A stretch of 64,000 bases of DNA from contig NZ_JARQXB010000012.1 in assembly GCF_029543105.1 (NCBI RefSeq), positions 1 through 64,000 on the forward strand. Reading direction: 5' to 3'. Below are positions 55,246 through 64,000 of this stretch, piece by piece. How positions within the stretch are numbered: the first letter of the stretch is position 1; every line of letters starts with the position of its first letter. Source of the DNA: Stenotrophomonas sp. HITSZ_GD (GTDB lineage Bacteria > Pseudomonadota > Gammaproteobacteria > Xanthomonadales > Xanthomonadaceae). Under the pieces are notes generated by a model. The model was not told the origin of the DNA. It made no database searches and was given only the letters and a program-made list of their open reading frames with translations. The position numbers were made by a program, and so were the translations under genes.

Positions 55246-56160
55246 ATGCGCAACGACCCGTTCGGCGGTGACCGCGGGCAGGCCCGCGCGGGGCGCCGTC
55301 CCGGCCTGTTCGGCAACGTGCGGTGGTGGGTGCTGATCGCCTTCGCCGGCTATGCGGCCTATTACTGGTTCTCCAACCGCAGCGAAGACCCGTACACCGG
55401 CGAGAAGGTGCTGATCGACAGCTCGCTCGGCGTGGAGGACGAGAAGGCGATGGGCCTGCAGGCCTACCAGGAGATCCTGTCCCAGGAGCGCCCGCTGGAC
55501 CCCAACGCGCAGGCCTCGCAGCAGGTGCGCGCGATCGCGCAGCGGCTGATCGCCAAGGTCGACCCGGTGGAGACCGCGCTGGCCGCCGAACACGGCATGC
55601 AACCCAACCACATCTCGCGCGGCTTCGACTGGGACGTCAACGTCATCCCGTCCGACCAGGCCAATGCGTTCTGCCTGCCCGGCGGCAAGATGGCGGTCTA
55701 CACCGGCCTGTTCCCGGTGGCGCAGAACGCCGATGCGATGGCGGTGGTGATGGGCCACGAGATCGCCCACGCCCTGCTGCGCCACGGCGCCCAGCGCATG
55801 GCGCAGCAGAAGCTCACCCAGATCGGCCAGATGGCCGGCGCGGCCAGCGGCATGGACATGCAGCAACAGCAGATGGTGATGGCCGCCATGGGGTACGGCT
55901 ACTTGCTGCCGTACGCACGCGGCCACGAAACGCAGGCCGACGAGGTCGGGCTGATGCTGGCCGCGGCCGCCTGCTACGACCCGCGCGCGGCGATCCCGCT
56001 GTGGGAGCGCATGGAGCAGAACAGCGGCGGGCAGTCGCCGCCGGAATTCAGCTCCACCCATCCGGACCCCGGCACGCGGATCCAGAACCTGCAGGCGCTG
56101 ATGCCCAAGGCGCTGGAATACCGCCAGCGGTTCTGCCCGGAAGGGCCGCCGTTGCAGTGA
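55246..56160 (+). CDS. M48 family zinc metalloprotease
   Basis: A 304-aa envelope protease. The N-terminus has one membrane segment (VRWWVLIAFAGYAAYYWFS), so the domain faces the periplasm. The zinc motif is HEIAH in VVMGHEIAHALLRHGAQRM (about residues 169-173). The third ligand Glu is in RGHETQADEVGLMLAA, and the STHPDPGTRIQ box is the C-terminal M48 signature. By family it would degrade damaged envelope proteins (LoiP/YcaL-like). Confidence 0.92.
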   Translation: MRNDPFGGDRGQARAGRRPGLFGNVRWWVLIAFAGYAAYYWFSNRSEDPYTGEKVLIDSSLGVEDEKAMGLQAYQEILSQERPLDPNAQASQQVRAIAQRLIAKVDPVETALAAEHGMQPNHISRGFDWDVNVIPSDQANAFCLPGGKMAVYTGLFPVAQNADAMAVVMGHEIAHALLRHGAQRMAQQKLTQIGQMAGAASGMDMQQQQMVMAAMGYGYLLPYARGHETQADEVGLMLAAAACYDPRAAIPLWERMEQNSGGQSPPEFSSTHPDPGTRIQNLQALMPKALEYRQRFCPEGPPLQ

Positions 56161-56272
56161 GCGGCACGCGGTGACGGCGCCGGCTTAACCGTGGCGAAAG
56201 CCGGCGCGACGTGCCAGGAACCGCCATCTTCATGCCGGGTCGAAGCGGGCGGACTCTTGAGGCTGCCGACTT

Positions 56273-57529
56273 ATGACGCTTTTGCGCAGGATCGCCATGG
56301 CAGGGCTGGCTGCCGCGCTGCTCGTCGGCAGCGGCATCGCCATCGCCCGCCACGGGCACGGCGCCATCGGCGGCCGCTACGGCCAACCGGACATCCTGCG
56401 CCCGGCCGGCGCGCCCCGCGCGCTGGTCGAAGTCTTTCCCGATCCCGCGCAGCCAGCGCGCGCCCGGGCCGCCGCCCGCCAGCTCGCCGCCGACGGCGCG
56501 CTGGTCGCGGTGATCGACACCGGACGCTATCTGGGGCATCTGCGCGAAGGCACCTTGGACTGCGCCACGCTGGCCGACGATGCCGAGCGGCTGGGCAAGC
56601 GCTTGCTGCGCAAGGACCACAGCGACGTGTTCCTGCCGCCGCTGCTGGTGGGCGATGGCGCCGGCGCCGATCTGGTCCGGCAGGCGCTGGCCGGCGCCGC
56701 GCCGGATGTGCTTGCCGGGGCCGTCGCGGTAGGCGGTGCTTCCGATAGTGGGTTGACATGCGGGCGTCAGGCGCCGGTGGCCGGACAGGGGGCGTGGGCA
56801 CAGGTGCCTGCGTCGGTCGATGCGGCGGGGTTGGCTACTGCCGTCAAGACGCGTTTCGCGCCGGCCGGCGACCCCGGCGTGGCGGGCCTGCCACTGGTCG
56901 AGATGCCGGTGCCCGGCAGCCACCGCCTGGCGATCGTGATCTCCGGCGATGGCGGGTGGCGCGAGCTGGACAAGGGCATCAGCGCCGAACTCAACCGCCA
57001 GGGCGTCTCGGTGGTGGGCTGGAACAGCCTGCGTTACTTCTGGAAGGAGAAATCGCCGCAGCAGGTCGCCGACGACCTGGCGCGCGTGATGGCGACCTAC
57101 GGCGCGCGCTGGCACGCCGACGACATCGCGCTGGTCGGCTATTCCTTCGGCGCCGATGTGATGCCCTTCGCCTACGACCGCCTGCCGCCGGCGCAGCGCG
57201 CGCAGGTGCGCTTCGTCTCGCTGCTCGGCCTGGCGCACGGCGCCGATTTCCAGGTGCGCGTCGGCGGATGGCTGGGCTGGGGCCAGTCCAAGCAGGTGCC
57301 GATCCTGCCGGCGCTGCTGCGAATGGATACCGCGCGCGTGCAGTGCATTCATGGCGAGCAGGAAAAGGACACGCTGTGCCCGTCGCTGGCCCCGCACGGC
57401 GTGGCGGTGGTCGCGCGGCCGGGCGGGCACCACTTCGACCATGACCCGGTGAAGCTGGCCGGCATCGTGCTGGCGGGCTGGGCACACGCGCCGGCGGCAC
57501 CGGCGGCCGCGGTGGCGGCGCGGCGCTAA
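56273..57529 (+). CDS. AcvB/VirJ-like periplasmic hydrolase
   Basis: A 418-aa exported protein with an N-terminal signal (AALLVGSGIAIA). Its C-terminal half is a VirJ/AcvB-type alpha/beta hydrolase: ISGDGGWRELDKGISAELNR, WNSLRYFWKEKSPQQVADDL and the nucleophile elbow GYSFGADVMPF. The catalytic His is in GGHHFDHD. In Agrobacterium and others AcvB removes lysine from lysyl-phosphatidylglycerol and is encoded next to the LPG synthase; no synthase gene lies here. The start ATG at 56273 gives the signal peptide directly. It is convergent with xseA, with nine bases between them. Confidence 0.85.
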   Translation: MTLLRRIAMAGLAAALLVGSGIAIARHGHGAIGGRYGQPDILRPAGAPRALVEVFPDPAQPARARAAARQLAADGALVAVIDTGRYLGHLREGTLDCATLADDAERLGKRLLRKDHSDVFLPPLLVGDGAGADLVRQALAGAAPDVLAGAVAVGGASDSGLTCGRQAPVAGQGAWAQVPASVDAAGLATAVKTRFAPAGDPGVAGLPLVEMPVPGSHRLAIVISGDGGWRELDKGISAELNRQGVSVVGWNSLRYFWKEKSPQQVADDLARVMATYGARWHADDIALVGYSFGADVMPFAYDRLPPAQRAQVRFVSLLGLAHGADFQVRVGGWLGWGQSKQVPILPALLRMDTARVQCIHGEQEKDTLCPSLAPHGVAVVARPGGHHFDHDPVKLAGIVLAGWAHAPAAPAAAVAARR

Positions 57530-57538
57530 ACGCCGCGC

Positions 57539-58873
57539 TCAGTCTTCGCGTGCTTCCACGCGCACGGCGATGATGCCGTCCGCCACGCGCGCGTCCAGGC
57601 GCTCGCCCGGTGCGACCTCGCTGGCCGAGCGCACTACGCGCCCGTCGGCATGGCTGACGATGGCGTAGCCGCGCGCCACGGTGGCCAGCGGGCTCACCGC
57701 TTCGAGCGAACGCGCCAGCGATTGCAGGCGCAAGGTGTCATGGCGCAGCCGCGCGGCCATCGGGGGTTGCAGGCGCAAGGCGCCCAGGCGCTGGCGCAGC
57801 GTGGCGAGTTGCCGCGCGGGCGCGTGCGCGCGCAGTTGCGCATGTGCGTGGCGCAGGCGCGCCTGCAGGCGGTCCAGCCGGCCGCGCATCTGGGCGGCCA
57901 GATGGCGCGCGGCGTCTTCCTGCCGGCGGTGCAACAGTTGCAGCCGCGCGCGGGGCGATTGCGCATCCAGCCGCAGGCCGGCGCGGTCGGCGCGCTGCAT
58001 GCGCTGGTGCAGGCCGTGGCGCTGCGCGCCCAGCAGTTGCGTGGCGGCGCGGCGCAGGCGGGTGGCCAGCTCGCGTTGGTCCGGCACCAGCAGTTCGGCG
58101 GCCACCGAGGGGGTGGGCGCGCGCAGGTCGGCGGCGAAGTCGGCCAGGGTGAAGTCGGTCTCATGGCCCACCGCTGAGACCACCGGCGTGGCCGAGCCGG
58201 CGATGGTGCGCGCGAGCTGTTCGTCGTTGAACGCCCACAGGTCTTCCAGCGAACCGCCGCCCCGGGTGACGAGGATGACGTCGTAGCGGCCGGAGGCGTC
58301 GGCCGCGCGCAGCAGCGAGGCGATCTGCGCGGCCGCGCTATCGCCCTGCACCAGCGAGGGCAGCAGGTCGACCTCCAGCAGCGGAAAGCGCCGCGCCAGC
58401 ACGCTGAGCACGTCGCGCACCGCCGCGCCGCTGGGCGAGGTGATGACCGCCAGGCGGCGCACGTGCGCGGGCAGTTCGCGCTTGCGCGCGGCGTCGAACA
58501 GGCCTTCGGCGGCCAGGCGCGCGCGCAGTTCCTCGAAGGCGCGACGCAGCGCGCCTTCGCCGGCTTCCTCCAGGTGTTCGAGCACCATCTGGTAGTCGCC
58601 GCGCGCTTCGTACAGCGTGAGCCGGCCGCGCGCGAGCACGCGCAGGCCTTCGCGCGGCTGGAACTTCAGCCACTGGCTCTTGGGCCGGAACATCGCGCAG
58701 CGCACCTGGGCGCGCGCGTCCTTCAAGGTGAAGTAGAGGTGGCCGGAGGAAGGCCGGGTGACGTTGCCGAGTTCGCCTTCCACCCAGACCTGCGGAAAAC
58801 TGCCTTCGAGCAGGTCGCGCGCCAGGGTGTTGAGCTGGCTGGGGGTGAGGATCTCGTCTTCGCGGGCAGGCAT
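57539..58873 (-). CDS. xseA: Exodeoxyribonuclease VII large subunit
   Basis: A 444-aa subunit of the single-strand-specific exonuclease VII. The N-terminal OB-fold domain ([20 protein letters not shown]) is followed by the catalytic domain ([20 protein letters not shown] and [37 protein letters not shown]). A coiled-coil helical part (about 280-380) binds the small subunit XseB, which is not in this window. The length is normal. Confidence 0.95.
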   Translation of the reverse strand: MPAREDEILTPSQLNTLARDLLEGSFPQVWVEGELGNVTRPSSGHLYFTLKDARAQVRCAMFRPKSQWLKFQPREGLRVLARGRLTLYEARGDYQMVLEHLEEAGEGALRRAFEELRARLAAEGLFDAARKRELPAHVRRLAVITSPSGAAVRDVLSVLARRFPLLEVDLLPSLVQGDSAAAQIASLLRAADASGRYDVILVTRGGGSLEDLWAFNDEQLARTIAGSATPVVSAVGHETDFTLADFAADLRAPTPSVAAELLVPDQRELATRLRRAATQLLGAQRHGLHQRMQRADRAGLRLDAQSPRARLQLLHRRQEDAARHLAAQMRGRLDRLQARLRHAHAQLRAHAPARQLATLRQRLGALRLQPPMAARLRHDTLRLQSLARSLEAVSPLATVARGYAIVSHADGRVVRSASEVAPGERLDARVADGIIAVRVEARED

Positions 58874-58894
58874 GCGGGGATTATCGCCGATCAG

Positions 58895-58913
58895 GCGGTA
58901 AAGCCGCTCCTAC
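58895..58913 (-). repeat. REP-like palindromic element
   Basis: On the minus strand the sequence is GTAGGAGCGGCTTTACCGC, with GCGG and CCGC arms around CTTTA. The form GTAGGAGCGGCTT is that of a dispersed repetitive palindrome often seen between genes in xanthomonads and pseudomonads. The TAG stop codon of queG is the TAG at its head. Confidence 0.6.
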
Positions 58914-60016
58914 GGGGCGGGACCGGCGGGTGCCTGGGCGCTCGCGTGCTGCGCCAGCGCCCAGTCCACGTGTTCGCGCACCAGGGCCGAGGGATGCGCG
59001 CGGCGCGATGCCAGCGCCGCCAGCACCTGCGGCGTGGTGGGCGCGTTGCCCAGCGCCACGGCGATGTTGCGCAACCAGCGCTCGTGCCCGCTGCGGCGGA
59101 TCGGGCTGCCTTCGGTGCGCCGCAGGAACTCTTCCTCGTCCCACGCGAACAGCTCCGGCAGCGTGGCGGTATCCAGCGCGTTGCGCGCGCGGAAATCCGC
59201 CTCGTCCGTGCGCTGGGCGAACTTGTTCCAGGGGCACACCAGCTGGCAGTCGTCGCAGCCGTAGATGCGGTTGCCGATGGGCTTGCGGAATTCTTCCGGA
59301 ATCGGCCCGTCGTGTTCGATGGTGAGGTAGGAAATGCAGCGCCGCGCGTCCAGCCGCTGTGGGGCGACGATCGCCCCGGTCGGGCAGATGTCGATGCAGC
59401 GCACGCAGGTGCCGCAATGCGCGCTGGCCGGCGCATCCACCGGCAACGGCAGGTCGATGTAAATCTCGCCCAGGAAGAACCACGAGCCGCCCTGCTTGTC
59501 GATCAGGCAGGTGTGCTTGCCGATCCAGCCCAGGCCGGCATTGCGCGCCAGCGCGCGCTCCAGCACCGGCGCCGAATCGACGAACACGCGGTGGCCGAAC
59601 GGGCCGACTTCGGCCTGCAGCCGCTCGGCCAGCTTCTGCAGGCGGTGGCGCATCAGCTTGTGGTAGTCGCGGCCCAGCGCGTAGCGCGCGACGTAGGCGC
59701 GCTCGCCATCGTCCAGCGTGGCCCAGGCCTGCTCGTCGTCGCGGCGGCCGTAGTCCATGCCCACCGAGATCACCCGCAGCGTGCCGGGCACCAGCTCGGC
59801 CGGGCGCGCGCGCTTGCTGCCGTGCTGCGCCATCCAGTGCATCGTGCCGTACAGGCCTTCGGCGAGCCAGTCGCGCAGGTGCCGCTCGTCTTCGCCCAGG
59901 TCGATGCCGCTGATGCCGCAGCGCTGGAAGCCGCTCTCGCGCGCGAGGGCGCGCACGCGCGCGGCCAACGCGGCAAGCGCGGCGGGCGCCAGGGCAGGGG
60001 CGGGAACGGCGGACAT
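58910..60016 (-). CDS. queG: Epoxyqueuosine reductase
   Basis: A 368-aa cobalamin-dependent iron-sulfur enzyme for the last step of queuosine synthesis in tRNA. Motifs are VISVGMDYGRR, RYALGRDYHKLMR, GLGWIGKHTCLI and two [4Fe-4S] sites, HCGTCVRCIDICPTGAI and CDDCQLVCPWNKF. HEAT-like repeats form the C-terminus. The start is the ATG at 60016 (MSAVPAPALA); the longer open frame upstream belongs to the shadow of nnr. It is divergent from nnr with 24 bases between starts. Confidence 0.95.
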   Translation of the reverse strand: MSAVPAPALAPAALAALAARVRALARESGFQRCGISGIDLGEDERHLRDWLAEGLYGTMHWMAQHGSKRARPAELVPGTLRVISVGMDYGRRDDEQAWATLDDGERAYVARYALGRDYHKLMRHRLQKLAERLQAEVGPFGHRVFVDSAPVLERALARNAGLGWIGKHTCLIDKQGGSWFFLGEIYIDLPLPVDAPASAHCGTCVRCIDICPTGAIVAPQRLDARRCISYLTIEHDGPIPEEFRKPIGNRIYGCDDCQLVCPWNKFAQRTDEADFRARNALDTATLPELFAWDEEEFLRRTEGSPIRRSGHERWLRNIAVALGNAPTTPQVLAALASRRAHPSALVREHVDWALAQHASAQAPAGPAP

Positions 60017-60040
60017 GGCGGCAAGTATAGAATCCCGGCC

Positions 60041-61534
60041 ATGTACGCCCCCCTCCTGCTCCATGACACCGCCTCGGCGCGCATGATCGATGCGCAGGCC
60101 ACGCAACTGCTGGGCGGCGACCCGTATGTGCTGATGCAGCGCGCCGGCCTGGCCGCGTGGGAGCTGCTGCAGCAGCGCTGGCCCCAGGCGCGGCGCATCG
60201 CGGTGGTGTGCGGCACCGGCAACAACGGCGGCGATGGCTACGTGCTGGCGCGCCTGGCGCAACTGGCCGGGCGCCAGGTGCGCGTGGTGCACGCCGAGGG
60301 CGGCGGGCCGGTGTCCGAGCTGGCCCAGCGCGCCTGCACCGACTACCTCGCCCGCGGCGGCCGCATCGACCTGTTCCCGTGCGCGCTCGACGGCGAGGAC
60401 GTCATCGTCGACGCACTGTTCGGCATCGGCCTGAATCGTGCGCCGGAACACGAGGACGCCGCGTTGATTGCGGCGATCAACCGCAGCGGCGTGCCGGTGC
60501 TGGCGCTGGACGTGCCCAGCGGCGTGGATGCCGAGCATGGCGCGCGCCCTGGCGTGGCCGTGCGCGCGGCGCTGACGCTGCAATTCATCGTCGCCCACCT
60601 GGGCCTGCACACCGGCGATGCGCTGGAGCACGTCGGCGAGCGCGTGCTGGCGACGCTCGACGTGCCGGCATCGGTCATCGCTGCCTTGCCGCCGCGCGCG
60701 GAATCCTGGGCGCCCGCGGCACTGGGCGCGACGCTGCGCCCGCGCCGGCGCAACACGCACAAGGGCGAATCCGGCCGCGTGCTGTGCATCGGCGGCAACG
60801 AAGGCAGCGGCGGGGCGATCATGCTGGGCGCCGAGGCGGCGTTGCGCAGCGGCGCGGGGTTGGTCGGCGTGGCCACGCGCGCGCGCCACGTCGCGCCGCT
60901 GCTGGCGCGCTGCCCGGAGGTGATGGCGCGCGCGGTCGAAGACGGCGAGGCGTTGCCGCCGCTGCTGCGGCAGGCCGACGTGGTGGCGATCGGGCCGGGC
61001 CTGGGCCAGGACGATTGGGCACGCGCGCTGTGGCAGATGGCGATGGACGCGCCCGGCGCGAAAGTGATCGACGCCGATGCCCTCAACCTGCTCGCCGCCG
61101 CGCCGCGCCGGCTGGGGCCCGATGTCGTGCTGACCCCGCATCCGGGGGAGGCCGCGCGCCTGCTCGGGCTCTCCAACGCACAGGTGCAGCGCGACCGGCT
61201 GGCCGCGGCCGAATCGCTGGCGGCGAATTTCGATGCGGTGGTGGCGATGAAGGGGGCGGGCACGGTGGTGTCGGCGCCCGGGCGCACGCCGCGCATGATC
61301 GACGCGGGCAACCCCGGCATGGCGGTCGGCGGCATGGGCGACCTGCTCACCGGCGTGATCGCCGCGCTGCGCGCGCAGGGGCACGACGCCTTCGAGGCGG
61401 CCACGCTGGGCGCGCTGATGCATTCGGCCGCGGCCGACGACGCCGCGCTGGGCGGCGAGCGTGGCCTGTTGCCGACGGATCTGTTGCCGGCGCTGCGGCG
61501 CCTGGCCAATGCGGGAGACGGGAATGAAGCTTGA
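60041..61534 (+). CDS. nnr: Bifunctional NAD(P)HX epimerase/dehydratase
   Basis: A 497-aa enzyme that repairs hydrated NADH/NADPH. The N-terminal YjeF epimerase domain (about residues 1-210) has VCGTGNNGGDGYVLARLA and VPSGVDAEHG. The C-terminal ADP-dependent dehydratase domain (about 225-497) has LCIGGNEGSGGAIMLGAEAA, VIDADALNLL, LTPHPGEAARLLG and AGNPGMAVGGMGDLLTG. It overlaps tsaE by 11 bases, as in E. coli (yjeF-yjeE). Confidence 0.94.
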   Translation: MYAPLLLHDTASARMIDAQATQLLGGDPYVLMQRAGLAAWELLQQRWPQARRIAVVCGTGNNGGDGYVLARLAQLAGRQVRVVHAEGGGPVSELAQRACTDYLARGGRIDLFPCALDGEDVIVDALFGIGLNRAPEHEDAALIAAINRSGVPVLALDVPSGVDAEHGARPGVAVRAALTLQFIVAHLGLHTGDALEHVGERVLATLDVPASVIAALPPRAESWAPAALGATLRPRRRNTHKGESGRVLCIGGNEGSGGAIMLGAEAALRSGAGLVGVATRARHVAPLLARCPEVMARAVEDGEALPPLLRQADVVAIGPGLGQDDWARALWQMAMDAPGAKVIDADALNLLAAAPRRLGPDVVLTPHPGEAARLLGLSNAQVQRDRLAAAESLAANFDAVVAMKGAGTVVSAPGRTPRMIDAGNPGMAVGGMGDLLTGVIAALRAQGHDAFEAATLGALMHSAAADDAALGGERGLLPTDLLPALRRLANAGDGNEA

Positions 61535-62009
61535 GGGCGCGCTGGCGGATGCGGAAGCGACCGAACGGCTGGGCCAGGCGCTGGCGCGCACGCGGCCGGC
61601 GCAGGCGCTGGTGCAGCTGCGCGGCGACCTGGGCGCGGGCAAATCGACGCTGGCGCGCGCGCTGCTGCGCGCGCTCGGCGTGCAGGGTGCGATCCGCAGC
61701 CCGACCTACACGCTGATCGAGCGCTACCCGCTCGACGAAGGCGAAGCGTGGCACCTGGACCTGTACCGCATCGGCCACGCCGAGGAACTCGACTTCCTGG
61801 GCCTGGACGAAGGCGACGTGCGCCTGTGGCTGGTGGAATGGCCCGAGCGCGGCGAAGGCGCCTTGCCGCCCGCCGACCTGCGGGTGGCGCTGGCGGTGCA
61901 GGGTCAAGGGCGGCACTACGTCCTGACCGCGCTCAGCGCGACCGGGCAGGCGTGGCTGGCCCGGCTGTCGGCCAAGGGGGAGTTACAGGGGCTTCCTGCC
62001 GGGGGTTAG
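61524..62009 (+). CDS. tsaE: tRNA threonylcarbamoyladenosine biosynthesis ATPase TsaE
   Basis: A 161-aa P-loop ATPase of the t6A37 tRNA modification complex (with TsaB, TsaC and TsaD). Walker A is RGDLGAGKSTLARALL; downstream motifs SPTYTLIERYPL, WHLDLYRI and WLVEWPERGE are conserved. The start ATG at 61524 is inside the nnr gene. A TTCCTGC/GCAGGAA hairpin spans the stop region (61993-62015). Confidence 0.95.
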   Translation: MKLEGALADAEATERLGQALARTRPAQALVQLRGDLGAGKSTLARALLRALGVQGAIRSPTYTLIERYPLDEGEAWHLDLYRIGHAEELDFLGLDEGDVRLWLVEWPERGEGALPPADLRVALAVQGQGRHYVLTALSATGQAWLARLSAKGELQGLPAGG

Positions 62010-62088
62010 CAGGAAAGTCGCCCAGGTGGCGGATTATTAAGGGAAAAAGCTATTGCATTCTGGCGAGGGCGGTGATTGAATCCATGCC

Positions 62089-63762
62089 ATGTCCTCGGCG
62101 ATACGTCCCCTGGTGGTCCGTCTGCTGGTCAGCGCCCTCGGCCTGGCCGCCTGCGCACATGCCTTCGCGGGCGAAATCCAGGCCGTCTCGCTCAGCGCCG
62201 GCAGCACCGGCACGCGTGCGGAGATCAAGCTCGCCGGCGCCGGCGGCTACAAGACCCTCTCGCTCGCCGGCCCGAACCGGCTGGTGGTCGATTTCCCCGA
62301 TTCCAGCGCGGTGCGCGGCCTCAAGCTGCCCGCCGCCGCCGGCGTGGTGACCGCCGTGCGCACCGGCCAGCCGGAGCCGGGCACATTCCGCGTGGTGTTC
62401 GATCTCGCCAACCAGGTCAGCGCGTTCAAGCCGCAGCTGGACAAGGGCAACGGCGATGCACGCCTGGTCATCGAGTGGCCGGGCGAGTACGCCGCCAGCG
62501 CCCCGGCCCCGGCCACGCCGGCCGTGGCCGCCGCGCCCTCGGCCGCGCCGTCTCCCAGCACGCCTCCGGCCGCCGCGCCGGCGCCGAGCGCGCAGGCCCG
62601 CGACGACGCCGCGCGCGCCACCGCCGCCTTGACCGCCGCCGTGGTGCAGAAGGCGAACGGCCCGACGCCCGAGCCCGTGCCGGCGCAGCCTGCCGCGGCC
62701 AACCCCGCGGCCGCCGCGCCGCTGGCGTATCCGCGCGTCGTGGTGGCCGGTGCCGCGCAGGTGCCGCCGGTCGCCAGCGCGCCCAACACTTCGCCGCAGG
62801 CGATCCTCAATGGCGCCGCGGTGCCGGTGGCCGTGGTGGGCGCCGCCGCCGCCACGCCTGCTGCCGCCACGCCCGTGGTGGCCGCGCCGGCCACCGCAAT
62901 CGCCGCCAGCGCCGCGCTCTCGCCGGGCGAGAACGCCGCCGAACCGCCGCGCCCGGTGATGCCCAGCGATGCCTCGCGCATCAAGATGAAGGCGGGCATG
63001 CGCCCGCTGGTGGTCGCCATCGACCCCGGCCATGGCGGCCAGGATCCGGGCGCCATCGGCCCGACCGGCAAGCGCGAGAAGGACGTCACCCTGGCGGTGG
63101 CGCGCGAGCTGGCACGGCAGGTCAACGCCACGCCGGGCCTGAAGGCCTATCTCACCCGCGACACCGACGTGTTCATCCCGCTGCCGATGCGCGCCAAGAA
63201 GGCGCGCGCGGCCGGCGCGGACATCTTCATCTCCATCCACGCGGACGCCGCGGAAAACCGCAGCGCCAGCGGCTCGTCGGTGTACGTGCTGTCGACCAAG
63301 GGCGCCTCCTCGCAGCGCGCCCGCTGGCTGGCGGACAAGGAAAACGCGGCCGACCTGGTCGGCGGCGTGCGCCTGCAGCAGACCGAGAACACCCTGGCCA
63401 ACGTGCTGCTCGACCTGGCGCAGAGCGGCCACATGAAGGCGTCCGAGGATGCCGCCGGCCACGTGCTGAGCGGGCTCAAGGACATCGGCAACAACCACAA
63501 GCCTTCGCTGGAGCGGGCGAACTTCGCCGTGCTGCGCACGTCGGACATGCCGGCGATGCTGGTGGAGACCGCCTTCATCTCCAACCCGGACGAAGAGCGT
63601 CGCCTCACCGACCCCTCCTACCAGCGCAAGCTGGCCGGTGCGGTGCTGGAGGGCGTCAATACCTTCTTTACCCGCCAGCCGCCGCCGGGCACGTTGTACG
63701 CGGCGCGCGCGCAGGCCGAGATGGAAGCCGCGGCAGGCACCGTGGCCGGCGGCAGCCGCTGA
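62089..63762 (+). CDS. amiC: N-acetylmuramoyl-L-alanine amidase (AmiC family)
   Basis: A 557-aa periplasmic amidase that splits daughter-cell septal peptidoglycan. A signal peptide (ending AHAFAGEI, about residue 29) is followed by an AMIN domain (about 30-135). A long Ala/Pro-rich linker (about 140-300) comes next, then Amidase_3 (about 310-540). Zinc ligands are in IDPGHGGQDPG, KREKDVTLAVAR and ISIHADA, and the catalytic Glu is in MLVETAFISN. The linker is longer than in E. coli AmiC. It sits in the conserved tsaE-amiC-mutL order. Confidence 0.94.
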   Translation: MSSAIRPLVVRLLVSALGLAACAHAFAGEIQAVSLSAGSTGTRAEIKLAGAGGYKTLSLAGPNRLVVDFPDSSAVRGLKLPAAAGVVTAVRTGQPEPGTFRVVFDLANQVSAFKPQLDKGNGDARLVIEWPGEYAASAPAPATPAVAAAPSAAPSPSTPPAAAPAPSAQARDDAARATAALTAAVVQKANGPTPEPVPAQPAAANPAAAAPLAYPRVVVAGAAQVPPVASAPNTSPQAILNGAAVPVAVVGAAAATPAAATPVVAAPATAIAASAALSPGENAAEPPRPVMPSDASRIKMKAGMRPLVVAIDPGHGGQDPGAIGPTGKREKDVTLAVARELARQVNATPGLKAYLTRDTDVFIPLPMRAKKARAAGADIFISIHADAAENRSASGSSVYVLSTKGASSQRARWLADKENAADLVGGVRLQQTENTLANVLLDLAQSGHMKASEDAAGHVLSGLKDIGNNHKPSLERANFAVLRTSDMPAMLVETAFISNPDEERRLTDPSYQRKLAGAVLEGVNTFFTRQPPPGTLYAARAQAEMEAAAGTVAGGSR

Positions 63763-63876
63763 AGCTCGGCTATCATCTGCGCTGTCTCGATGAAGACGGC
63801 GCCCCGCGGCGCCGAACGCCGTGCCCCTGATCGCCCCGCAGCTCCTTTTCCCACGCCAATCCGCCCGGTGGACGCC

Positions 63877-64000
63877 ATGACGATCCGCCAGTTGCCGGAC
63901 ATCCTCGTCAACCAGATCGCCGCCGGCGAGGTGGTCGAGCGGCCCGCCTCGGTGGTCAAGGAACTGGTGGAGAACGCCATCGACGCCGGCGCGCGCCGCG
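63877..64000 (+). CDS. mutL: DNA mismatch repair protein MutL (partial, cut by window end)
   Basis: The first 41 codons of mutL. They include [20 protein letters not shown] and [18 protein letters not shown], the GHKL ATPase motif I with the catalytic Glu. The reading frame runs off the right end of the window. Its place after amiC is standard in gammaproteobacteria. Confidence 0.97.
   Translation, partial: MTIRQLPDILVNQIAAGEVVERPASVVKELVENAIDAGARR

Overview
The window is high-GC chromosomal DNA with the gene content and order of the Xanthomonadaceae/Lysobacteraceae (Lysobacter, Luteimonas, Pseudoxanthomonas and relatives). The basis is the petABC-sspA-sspB run, miaB/phoH/ybeY/corC, an Lhr helicase, and queG-nnr-tsaE-amiC-mutL. 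No genus can be assigned from the sequence alone.

Layout. (1) 0.1-5.5 kb, minus strand: corA, a DUF4105 protein, corC, a small exported protein, ybeY and phoH, an envelope/RNA-maturation cluster. (2) 5.6-9.4 kb, plus: a TetR regulator with an operator-like palindrome and an HlyD/ABC-ATPase/permease exporter (YbhGFSR-like, with one permease). Two small lipoproteins and miaB follow on the minus strand, so the usual miaB-phoH-ybeY-corC order is split by this exporter block. (3) 12-17.7 kb: a lytic transglycosylase, the cytochrome bc1 operon petABC, sspA, sspB and a DUF3301 protein. (4) 17.8-26.8 kb, plus: lhr, a transmembrane non-RD Ser/Thr kinase with a TPR-like tail, and a translationally coupled BTAD / cyclase-like / FHA regulator. 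(5) 26.8-43.7 kb, minus: a 15-gene, tightly overlapping MSHA-type pilus or type II secretion-like locus. It holds a secretin, an ATPase, a platform protein, an ExeA-like ATPase, a TPR protein, PilMNO-like assembly proteins and six prepilin-type proteins, one of them 752 aa. (6) 43.9-46.1 kb: 3-methyladenine DNA glycosylase, an acid phosphatase, a cupin and tRNA-Ala(CGC).

(7) 46.1-51.4 kb: a decayed genomic island of lower GC. It is bounded by an 88-bp direct repeat of the tRNA-Ala 3' half plus its terminator. It carries an HNH-nuclease remnant, a broken Rhs/YD-type gene, a short secreted RHS protein with a novel C-terminal toxin candidate and a coupled immunity candidate, and a tyrosine-recombinase remnant. 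(8) 51.4-51.9 kb: a double-glycine-leader bacteriocin-like peptide and a 54-aa membrane peptide, just outside the island. (9) 52-64 kb: rnd, an FGE-fold lipoprotein, an M48 protease, an AcvB/VirJ-like hydrolase, xseA, queG, the NAD(P)HX repair enzyme, tsaE, amiC and the start of mutL.

The parts most likely to be undescribed are the pilus-like locus with its giant prepilin, the kinase/FHA-regulator pair that converges on it, the RHS toxin/immunity pair and the orphan bacteriocin.
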